The notes under the pieces: model-generated
The model's input: only the letters and a program-made list of their open reading frames with translations
The model's database searches: none
What the model was told of the DNA's origin: nothing
Source: Aselliscus stoliczkanus
Lineage: Eukaryota; Chordata; Mammalia; Chiroptera; Hipposideridae
Direction of reading: 5' to 3'
DNA: 64,000 nt
Assembly (NCBI GenBank): GCA_033961575.1
Contig: CM066732.1
Location: forward strand, 67,618,687-67,682,686
Shown: piece by piece, positions 45,584-55,405 of the stretch
How positions within the stretch are numbered: position 1 is the stretch's first letter
Layout: each line of letters begins with the position of its first letter
Translations under genes and position numbers: made by a program

Positions 45584-46027
45584 TTTTTTTTTTTAAAGAT
45601 TTTATTGGAGGGCTGGCCGAGTGGTGTGGTGGTTAAGCACTGGCTTGGGAAGCCAGCGGCCCCGGTTCGGGTCCCACATACGAGGGCCAATGACACTGCC
45701 ATCAAAAAAAAAAAAAAAGATTATATTGGGAAATGGGGGATAAGAACAGCGTTGGGGCATCGGGGAAGGGGAACATACAAGTTGCTGTCCTTTTGTTTTT
45801 CAGTCTAGTTGTGGAGGACATTGCTTCACTGGCCCATGTTGGTATCATCATTGCACTCTTCCCAGGTGAGGCAGATTGGTCGCCGCTCTCTGGACAGCCA
45901 CTCACCGCAGCTCTTGGCAGCTCACACTGGCTGCTGGTTGCTCACACTGGCTGCAGCCACTCATGGTAGCTTATGGAAGCCCACTGCAGCAGGGTCTGCA
46001 GCCTATGCCATTGCTGGTGACTCAAGA
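45584..46027 (-). mobile_element. Long SINE, type C, 5'-truncated, antisense, split by a type A SINE
   Basis: Its two parts (45584-45608 and about 45717-46027) join as one type C body with GGGAAATGGGGG, GTTGTGGAGGA and CACTGGCCCATGTTGG. The tRNA head is missing. A target duplication (TCAACTGCTYTATCTTTT, one mismatch) lies at 45566-45583 and 46028-46045. The host L1 sequence continues across the site. Confidence 0.82.
45609..45716 (+). mobile_element. tRNA-derived SINE, type A, nested in type C
   Basis: Sense copy with a perfect anticodon-type stem and a 15-base A tail. It lies within the AAAGATTTTATTGG start of the type C element, with that stretch (AAAGATTTTATTGG / AAAGATTATATTGG) repeated on both sides as the target duplication. 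Third layer of nesting here. Confidence 0.88.
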
Positions 46028-48425
46028 TCAACTGCTTTATCTTTTGATTGGAACATTGTATTTGTTGATACATATGTAGATATTGTCATTTTATTATTTG
46101 TATTTTTTATTTTTTTTGTGTCAAAAAGTCTCTCTAAGATCTGGTTTGGGGTTGATGAACTCCTGTAGCTTTTTCTTGTCTGGGAAGCTCTTTATCTGTC
46201 CTTCAGTTCTAAATGATAACTTTGCTGGGTAGTTTAATCTTGGTTGTAGTTCCTAACTTTTCTTCACTTTGAATATTTCCTGCCAATCCCTTTTGGTCTG
46301 CAAAATATTTGTTGAGAAATCAGCTGACAGTCTAATGGGAACTCCCTTGTAGTTAACTAACTGCTTTTCTCTTGATGCTTTTAATATTCTTTCTTTGTCT
46401 TTAACTTTTGGCATTTTAATTACGATGTGTCTTGGTGTTGGCCTTTTGGGTTCATCTTGTTTGGGACTCTGTGCTTCTTGGGATTGTATATTTATTTTCT
46501 TTGTCAGGTTAGGGGAGTTTTCAGTCATTATTTCTTCAAATAGGTTTTCAATCCTTGCTCTCTCTATTCTCCTTTTGGTACCCCTATAATGCAAATGTTG
46601 ATACACTTGATGTTGTCCCAGAGGCCCCTTAAACTATCTTTTTTTTTTTTAAATCTTTCTTCTTTTTGCTGCTCTGTTTGACTGTTTTATTCTACCTTAT
46701 CTTCTAAATTGGTGAGTCACTCCTCTGCTTCATCTAATCTGCTGTTAACACCCTCTAAAGTATTGTTTATTTCAGTTATTGTATTCTTAATTTCTGACTG
46801 GTTCTTTTTTATTTTTTTTATCTACATTTTTATATTTTCTATCTCCTGTTGAAGTTCTCCCTGAGATCATTGAGCATCCTTATAACCAGTGCTTTGAACT
46901 CAGCATCTGATAGACTGTGTCTTCATTTTGTTTAGTTCTTTTTCTGGTGCTTTGTTCTGTTCTTTTATGTCGGAAATGTTTCTTTGTCTTCCTATTTCTG
47001 CTGCCTCTAATTTTTGTTTTCATGTATTTGGTAGAGCTGCTATGTCCCCCAGTCTTGGTATAGTGGCCTTATGTTATAGATATTCTGTGGGGTTGTGGTG
47101 CAGTGTCCTTGGTCACTTGAGCCACGTGCTCCATGTGTGTTCCTTGTGTGCGTTGTGTGTGCCCTTCTCTTATAGTTGAGCTTTCGTTGTTTCTGTTTGC
47201 ATGTCAATGAGAGGGATTGATACTCAGGCTGATTCGTTGTGACGACTGGCTGTGACTACAGTAGAGAAGCTTTTGTGAAAGGGCTGACCCTATGGAGCAT
47301 TGTTTGCTTTAGCAGAGCTTTTGTATCTGGCCAGCCTTCCCTTTCGTTGTGTTTTTTATGGACACAGCCAGGTGGTGCCCTGCTGTGGTCTGAAGCTGGC
47401 CACTGGTTATATTGATTCTGGGGCTCTTTGTGAGGGTCTCTGGTGCAGGCCAAGGTCAGCTGCTGCCTGTGTCCTGCCTGGGGCTACTTGATATGTGCTA
47501 CAAAGTGATCTGCAGATGGCTACCACTTGTGCTGGGTTTGGAAGTGCCTGCGAGAGGCTCAGCTGCAAACTGAGGTAGGCTGCCACTAGTGCTGGACTTG
47601 GCTGCTTAGCCAGAAATATGGGTCATGCCAAAGCCAGATGCTGTTTGTTTGAGTTTTGTGAACATTTGGGAGGTTTTAAGAATGTCCACAGCATTAGCCA
47701 AGATTGACTATTGGTAGCGGCTTGGTCTGGCCTACAAGTTACGTGGGGTGAGGTCTCAGGGAACCAGTGTGGGCCAAACAGCCAGACTGTTGGTGACTCA
47801 GGTATTGCCCCCACCTGTGTCTACACAGAGGAACAGTGGCTTGTGCTAGTACTTCTATGTGGGAGAATGCTGCCCTTCTAGCCCTTGCACTACAGCCAGA
47901 CAGTTCATTTCCCCCTCTATGTGCCTGGAGCCTTTCAAGCTTGTTTCCAGTGCTGGAGCTCAGAATGAGTGAGTCTGTCAGCGAATAAGTCCATGCACAG
48001 GCCTTTCAAGAGGAATGCTTGGGACTGCAGCCACCCTTCACCTCACTCGGCCATAATCTTCAGTGGTTTTCACAGCCAGAAATTGTGGAGACTTCTCTTC
48101 CTAGCACTGGAACCCTGGCTGGGGAGCCTCATGTGGAGCTGGGACCCCTTGTTCCTCAGGGTGCACCTCTGCAGCTGAGGTATCCTTTCTGATTTTTAAC
48201 CACCACATGTGGGCATGGAACCAGCCTGTTCTCCACCTCTGACCCTCTTAACAATCTCGAGGTAGTTTCTTCCATATGACAGAAGTTATAGTACTTCTGT
48301 TCAGCTATAGAGTTCAGGTGGTTTTCACTGTTGGTTGTTCGGTAATTTATAGTTCTTATTTTGTTGTGATCATGAAAGAAGGCAAACACAGTGTTTATCT
48401 ACTCTGCCATCTTAACTGGAAGCCC

Positions 48426-50226
48426 CTCAAACCTTATTGTTTAGAGAAAATTACAGATAATTCTGACAAGTATGTTCAACTTTTTGTGATAACAAAGTTG
48501 CCATAGGCATGGATGCAGATGATTAAAAAAAAAAAATCTCAGATTGAACTGAGCAGCGAGTTCTGTGAACTTGTCATGTGTGTCTGAGGCGACTTGTCAA
48601 TTTTAACAGACTCTTCCTACCCACTATTGGAAGTCTCAGGTGCTGCTAGGTCATCCAAGTATGCAGAGCAGCTTAGGGAAACATTCCATCCCAAACTCTT
48701 GCTATTTCCTCTCTCCATCCATACCTCCTATTGTGGTGTAACGTTTCCAGCTGCCACTTGGCCCTGACTCTGCACCTGGTTCTCATGTTCTGATGCCTAA
48801 ACCAGACTGCCTGTACGTGATCTCTTTATAAACCTTGGGGTATGGTCTACTCTGGTCCTCTGGTGAGTGCACTTCACTTGGAAGCTGTTCTAGACCTCTA
48901 GACTCTAGCTCAGATAAGCAACCAGATTATTTGAAATATCAACCATTATTTATAGTAATTTGAAAACAAACACCTTCATTTCTGAAATGAAAACATTTTG
49001 TTTCTTCATTTTCTCAAGAAGGATGTTTACCTAAGTGCTAATAGTAATTGAAAGAGCTGTAATCACCTCAATGTCTTCTGTTATCAGTCTTCTATCATAA
49101 TTAGAAGAAAAATTTACTAAATCTATGATCTTTGCACTATTTAGCAAAATTCACTCTTAGAAAGCATTTTTTCACTTAAAGCATAATTTCTTTAGGTAAG
49201 AAAGAGGTTTGTCTACAGAGAAACTACACTAAAACTTCTAAGTTGTGGCCTCTTTTCTGTGAGACTTTTCTTTTTCCTGTCTCAGGGAAGATATAGGGAA
49301 AAATATCTTGAGTGTGAAAATAATTTCTTCTTCAAAGACGTATTTATTTTTATTGGTAAAATTTGTAAATGAGAGTGACCAAGCCTTCATATTTTTATCC
49401 AGTAATAACAACTGAGAAATGTAAGAAATTTTTCAACTTGGAACATAGAACCAGGATTCTTACCTCATTCTGTGATTTTTATTGTGTGCTAAATAAGGAA
49501 AAAGGAAAGACACTGGCATTCAACTGTTTCAGCATGTTAGTAAATTCTTTCATACTGGATCAATAGTAGAGGTAATCAAGGTGGCATTTAAATTAATTAA
49601 GCTTTCTTTGAGTTTAAATTTGACAATGTATTTTGTTTACTAGACAAACAAACCATGTTTAAAGGAGATTTAAAAAGCTTTACTTTTCTGACTGATGAAT
49701 TTGATGAAACTTTGCTACATATATCATTTCTAATTCAGGGTTCAGAATATGGAAGTCCATTTAAAAATTATAATAAGAGTTGTCACATAAACAAAGATAA
49801 AAGAAAATTTAGTTGAATATCTCTCATGGTTTGTGCACAGATGGCTTATCTTGATGATTTCCTTTTTTCAAAGTGGATTGCTTGAACTAAACCATATTCT
49901 GCACTCAAATAGGCATTAGCTTTGTTTTCTTCCTTTAGAGGTCTTTTGTTTTCAGTGTAAGGTTGGTTTTTTTTTTTATAGTCTTTATTTTAGGTGGAAA
50001 AATACATTTTAGGTACATAGCACTAATAATTTGTCCTCTTCTGGAAAAACAAATCCATTGAGCCAAAGTATTTAGCTATACTAATTAATGTTAACTCTTT
50101 CACTGCATTAATTGATTTTAAGGTTTTTTTCGAAATGTGTCAGAAATCCACAAAAACCCAAAAAGTTGGTATTTTAACTGTTTTATGTATTTAATAATAA
50201 CAATTTGAGTTGCTTTGTATATAAAT

Positions 50227-50229
<3 letters not shown>
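48426..50229. other. Unique-like DNA
   Basis: No recognised gene or repeat. The 65-codon frame at 49369-49566 and other short frames are AT-rich. Confidence 0.4.

Positions 50230-50266
<37 letters not shown>
50230..50266. repeat. (TA)n microsatellite at a SINE tail
   Basis: About 18 TA units between the target duplication (TAAATGAC) and the tail end of the type C SINE. Confidence 0.95.
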
Positions 50267-50270
<4 letters not shown>

Positions 50271-50735
50271 ATTTTATTGGGGAATTGGGGGAGGGGAACA
50301 GTGTTGGGGAATTGGGGAAGGGGGACAGCCAAATTGTCCTTTTGTTCTTCAGTCTAGTTGTGGAGGATGTCACTCACTGGCCCATGTTGGTATTATGATC
50401 ATTGTGCTCTTCCTGGCTGAGGCAGTCAGTCGCTGGCCATTGGACAGCTATTCACAGCAGTTCATGGCAGCTCACCGCAGCTTTTGCCGGCTGCCCATGT
50501 TGGCTGCCGGCCACTCACGGTAGCTCAAAGCAGCCCATCGCAGCAGGGGCTGTAGCCTGCACCATCACTGGCCACTGATGGCATCCCAGCTCCAGGTCCA
50601 GCTGTTTTCCACATCTTAGCTGTAGTTCACATCTTAGCTGTAGAGGGCACAGCCTACTGGCACATGTGGGAATCAAACCGACAGTCCTGCTGTTCAGAGC
50701 TTGCACTCTCACCAACTGAACCATTTGGCCAGCCC
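50267..50735 (-). mobile_element. Long SINE, type C, near full length, antisense
   Basis: AAAGATTTTATTGGGG start, GTTGTGGAGGA core, a GCAGCTC/GGCTGCC-rich middle and the tRNA-like head with ACCAACTGAACCATTTGGCC at the right end. An 8-bp duplication (TAAATGAC) lies at 50222-50229 and 50736-50743. At about 470 bp it differs internally from the 44.26-kb copy, so the middle section varies between copies. Confidence 0.85.
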
Positions 50736-50743
50736 TAAATGAC

Positions 50744-52569
50744 CTTATTTTTATGTATAAAATTTCCAAGTGTTATTCATTCTTGAAAAACACAAAAAAA
50801 TAGAAAAATGTACATCTGTTTTCCTAAGCTTCCTTTTTGGAAGTTTCCATCTGCAGTCATCAGATGGAAATATTCATTTGGATATATCCAACTGTCACAG
50901 CAAAAGGGTTAAAATTGTTAGTGTCACAGTCCTCCACTGAGCACATTGCTGGTAGCCTTCCACCTCGTGGATGAATGTTACTATTAGCTTAGGAGGAAGG
51001 GGGATTACACCCTGGTGCCCAGGTGCCTGCCACTGAGGAAAATGTCCCCACTGAGTCCTGAAAAACCATTGTGCTCAGAAACGTGAAGCTGCTTGTTTTA
51101 CTTCTCTCATACTTGTGTCCCCCTTTTGGAATGCCTGTGTTATAACTTGCCAGTGGATGGGCCCAGGAATCTGTATTTTAATAAACCAGTATATTAAATT
51201 TTCTTTCTTTAACTTTGATGCAGTTTTAAGACTGCTTTTCCAGTCTACTGCATGGAACATGAGGGTGGATTCTGGGAGAGGGGTTGCTAGAAAGGACAGT
51301 CCTGGAACATCTGTGGATTAAGAAATGATGTAGACAATAACAATTTGTTGAAATGTGGGGAAGGACTGTCTGACCAAACAAGATTGTGTAGTAGATATTG
51401 TGGTTGTGTCCTCACCATCCCATCTTTCTCTCTCTCATTTTGTGGTAGCCATGCAGTTAAGGGTAGGACGAGAAGGAGTGAGAATGACTATACTAACAAT
51501 TCTAGGGATGAATCCTAATTCTTTTAACACTAATGGGCTAATCACATCCTCTTTTTTCCTGGGTTCAGAGAAGAAAAGTCTAAGCCAATCAGTGAGTTCT
51601 TTCTCTAATGGCTTAGGAAAGGTCATGACCTAATTTAGGCTATGAGATGTAAAGGGAAGTTTGCAGAGAATTGATTAGTATTTTCCTTCTTTTCTGGACA
51701 GTGTGATTTGACTATGTGGAAACAATGCAGGGCATTTTTTTGTCACACCAGAGAAAAAAGACATTGGATGGTGCTGATTATATAAAAGGCAAAGGGAAGA
51801 GGAAAAGAAACCAGGTTCTCTATAGCATTGCTGAGCTGCTAAATCAGACCAACACTGAAGTCTTTCCATTTTTCTCAACTTTCCAGTTACATGAGTCAGT
51901 AAATCCTCTTTATTTAAGCAGTTTGAATTAGGTTTTGCATATCTTAAAAAATGAGGAAGCTAGGCTGATACAGAATAATAGTTTGGGGAGGATCAGAGGG
52001 AGAAATAGCTTTAGCCATTTTGATTGTCCAATTTCAATATTTAGCAAAGATTAAAAGGCAAAAATGTCATTTTGCATGATACTCTCAAGAATACACTGAA
52101 TAAAACCTAGAATAATAGAATAAAGAAATAAACAAAATCTTGCCCAATGGTCTTTTAGTTCAATTTAAAAAACAAAAATGAAAAGCTTGCCAGATGGAAG
52201 AGCATAATAGTCCTCACTAAAAGGCTAATTATTTGTCATTTACACAGATGGAAATTTCTCTTTATTATTTGCAAAATCTTGTATAGAAAATTTCCTTTAT
52301 AGTAATTTTTTTTTTGTATGTTCTGAGTCTTTTAGGAACCAGGAACTAAATCTTTATTTAGAGAGTTTTTACATGACTAATTTTCAAGTGGATTCACAAT
52401 ATGAACATGGCTCAGAGTGATGATATTAGTAAGAACTCAGGGTATCTGGCTTTATGTATTTCTGGATGATGCAAACTAAATGTTAAGCAGGGCAGGAGTA
52501 AAGGGAAAAAGAGTGTTATCAATATCCAAGGAATAGACAGAAACAATGATCTTAGTAGATCCCTAAAAT
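50744..52569. other. Unique-like DNA
   Basis: No recognised gene. Overlapping short frames at 51355-51633 (plus) and 51435-51626 (minus) show no domain. Confidence 0.4.
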
Positions 52570-52690
52570 TAAATGCTGAGTATCAGGCCTAGGAAAATCA
52601 CTTTTTGGTTGTTGTGAGGATTAAATGACATAATGATTGTGAAGCACCTATCCTAATGGCTGAATGCTAATTAGTATGCATAATAATTGA
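52570..52690 (+). mobile_element. MIR 3' fragment
   Basis: 'ttgttgtgaggattaaatgac' followed by 'gaagcacctatcctaatggc' matches the MIR right end. Confidence 0.55.
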
Positions 52691-53019
52691 TTATAGGTTT
52701 TATATATTTTATATGAATTATAGTAGATTTTTTTTAGGTTTCATTTTATTTTGGATTTTAGATGTAAATTTTTGTATTAAGCTAATCATGTTGAGTTAGA
52801 TATTTTACATTTAGTTAGTCAATAAATGTTTATTGAATTGAAATAAGTTTTTGCTGAAACTTTGAGAAAATATAAGATTTTTGAGACCTTGTTATTTATA
52901 CATATAATATATAATTTATAATCTCAATTTACCAATAATTAAATGCCTTGAATTCATAAAGCATTTTGCTGTTTTTAAAGTAAATGTAATGTATTTGGTG
53001 TAATTTGATTCTCTCATCT
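52691..53019. other. Unique-like DNA
   Basis: AT-rich; no recognised feature. Confidence 0.4.
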
Positions 53020-53165
53020 CATGACCTTTTCTGAGTAGGTATGTTTACCTCCATTTTATAGATGTGATATTTGGGAATCAAGAAGCAGAAAAGGTTGCAC
53101 TGTATATAAGTGGGAGAACTGAACTGAAACCTAAATCTTCTGACTATGATCCATGGCTTCCTACT
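53020..53165 (-). mobile_element. MIR SINE, antisense
   Basis: 'tgagtaggtatgtttacctc', 'cattttatagatgtgatatt' and 'aacctaaatcttctgactatg' follow the antisense MIR order. Confidence 0.75.
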
Positions 53166-54469
53166 GTAAAAATGACATTGAAGTCGTGTATTTCTTATGG
53201 TCCTTAGTGATTTATCTTTATGAATATGGCAACTACTGTAAACTTTTTAAAAGTAACATTAACTTTCTGGAATGGGTGGTGGAGGGTAGGGAAAAAAGTG
53301 CTTTAAAAAGGCTTTTTGGGAAATAAGCAGAAGTCTTTCCAAGGCATGAATACATTTGCAAGAGTGTTGGTATTGATAAATCTAAATTTCTGAAGATTTG
53401 GGGAAGAATATTAATTGTTGCTTTCAAATGTTTCTGCTTTTTAGCAACACCATTTTTTTGGTAGACAATTGTTTTTCATCAGACATTTATCTTGTGAAGA
53501 ACTTAAAAGGGGAAAACAAAAACATTCAATCATTTGAGGAAAGACCACCACAAAGAGAGAGGTAAAAGGAATTCCAGCCTTAGACAATGGTTTCAGATGA
53601 CCACAAATAAACTGATTGTTGCTCAATCATCAGCAGCATATCAACAAAACAAAAGACAATGTTTCTACATAATGCCTTTACATTCTGAGAACTAGGTGAG
53701 GCCACTGAAATAATTTCTAAAGAAATTTTAGTAATGCTAAGACTAGCATCATGGTAGAGTTCAATCAACTCTTGATGTGAATCAACTGAGTATGCAGGTT
53801 TTTACAGCAAGGCCATTTTACTATCCTGGATCTTCTGTGAAATTTAATATGTGGTCAACACAGAACATGTAAAGCCAATTGTGCAATGTTATTTTAAAAC
53901 TGTGGTTCAGAAGGAGGCAAACTTAGGTGTTTATTAATGAGCCTGATGGGTAACAAAGAAATAGCCTTAATTTGGTTTAGGTGAGATGAATATAAAACTC
54001 CATGAATTTTATTCAAGACTTTCTCTACAGAGCAGCCAGGGCATATTTTTAATTAATCACACACTTCATAATAATTTATTTAATTATTTTGAGATACAAA
54101 AAAGAGAATCGAGCTTATAAGCTTGGGTATTGAGAGAAGAAAAAACATGAAACAAGTCAATGGAAAAGTTTTCAGAAATATGTATGAATTGAACAGTAGT
54201 TCACTGATGAGAGAGCATTATAGGTGAGATGTCAGAGAAGGCTTCAATGAAGAGGTGGGTCTTGTGCTGATGAAGTGTTATTAGAGAAGGTGTAGGCTAT
54301 TAGAGGCAGGAAGGATAGAATGTGTAAAGGTTCCAGGGGTAGGAATAAGCATGATATTGCAGGAAACCAGGAGGGACTATCCATTTCAGCCAAATTAATC
54401 TTTTCCTTCGTTAAGTTTTCATATACTTCCTCATCCCTGTTATTTACTTGACACTAATTATATATGATT
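53166..54469. other. Unique-like DNA
   Basis: No recognised feature. Confidence 0.4.
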
Positions 54470-54955
54470 ATATTAGCTTTCTATTGCTTTCTAACAAATA
54501 ATGATAAATTTATAGGTTTAAAATGACATCCATTTATTATCTAATAGTTCTATAGGTCAGAGGTGCAGAGGGGCTCTGCTGGATTCTCTGCTTAGGGTTT
54601 TTACAAAGTTGAAATCAGGTGTCAACTATTCTGAGCTCTTATCTGGCATCTCCAGTGAAGAAGCTACTTCCGAGCTCATTCTACTTGTTGGCAGAGTTCA
54701 GTTCCTTGGGGTTGTAGGACTGAGGTTTCTGTTTCCTTTTTTGGCTGACAGCTGGAGGCCTCTCTCGGCTTCCAGAAGCTGCTTGTATTCCTTAATACAA
54801 GGCCTTGTCCATCTCCAAGCCAGCCATGGAATGTCACATCCTTCTTACTCTTTGAAGGATTAGCTGGAGAAAATCCTTCTGGAGCTGGAGAAAACTCTTT
54901 TTTTGCTTTTAAAGGGCTCGTGTGATTACATTAGGTTCACCAAGATAATGTTTTT

Positions 54956-55123
54956 TGTTTTTTTGTTTTTATTTTTAAAGATTTTATTAGGGAATTGGGG
55001 GAGGGGAACAGCATTGGGGAACCAAAGAAGAGGAACAGACAAGTTGCTGTCCTTTTTTTGTTGTTCTTCAGTCCAGTTGTGGAAGACATTGCTTCACTCG
55101 CCCATGTTGGTATCATCATTGTG
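54956..55123 (-). mobile_element. Long SINE, type C, 5'-truncated, antisense
   Basis: T-rich tail, AAAGATTTTATTAGGG start, then the body up to CCCATGTTGGTATCATCATT. The tRNA head is missing. A perfect 16-bp duplication (CCAAGATAATGTTTTT) lies at 54940-54955 and 55124-55139. Confidence 0.92.
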
Positions 55124-55139
55124 CCAAGATAATGTTTTT

Positions 55140-55260
55140 ATCTTTTTGTTTTGTTTTGTTTTTTGAGGGCAGTGTCACTGGCCCTCATATGTGGGACCCG
55201 AACCGGGGCCGCTGGCTTCCCAAGCTAGAGCTTAACAACCGCGCCACTCGGCCGGCCCGG
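55140..55260 (-). mobile_element. tRNA-derived SINE, type A, antisense
   Basis: Inserted directly after the right duplication of the preceding type C SINE. A 10-bp duplication (TAATGTTTTT) lies at 55130-55139 and 55261-55270. The tail has a TTTTG pattern. Confidence 0.92.
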
Positions 55261-55405
55261 TAATGTTTTTCTCTTAAGATCAACTGATCAGTCACCTTAA
55301 CTACACCTGCAAAATTCCTTTTGTCAACATACATTATGCAATGTAACAAGAGGAGTTGGAAATTATGGGGGCCATCTTAGAATTCTGTCTACCACATTAC
55401 GTTAT

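Larger units (their letters stand above)
44173..48425 (-). mobile_element. Internally deleted L1 (half-L1-like), copy 2
   Basis: Minus-strand order: 5' end with AAGATGGCAGAGTAG near 48400-48425, a 5' UTR of about 1.4 kb matching the 13.4-17.1 kb copy, ORF1 region 46.11-47.01 kb, ORF2 start/endonuclease piece 45.39-46.1 kb, then directly the ORF2 C-terminal piece and 3' UTR. The joint near 45.25-45.40 kb is the same as in copy 1, with the SINE at 45279-45387 lodged in it. A minus frame at 46606-46253 (117 codons) keeps ORF1 signatures R-P-T-P-R-H-I-V-I-K-M and P-I-R-L-S-A-D-F-S. It is interrupted by three SINEs and one mariner-type element. No functional protein is expected. Confidence 0.8.
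54470..55405 (-). mobile_element. Old LTR-like interspersed repeat, antisense, with two SINEs inside
   Basis: Opening 'tttctattgctttctaacaaat', central 'ctcggcttccagaagctgc', 'cgtgtgattacattaggttcacc' and ending 'ccatcttagaattctgtctacc' match an old mammalian repeat I associate with ERVL/MaLR-type LTRs. Same general style as 3925-4930. Subfamily not determined. Confidence 0.5.
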
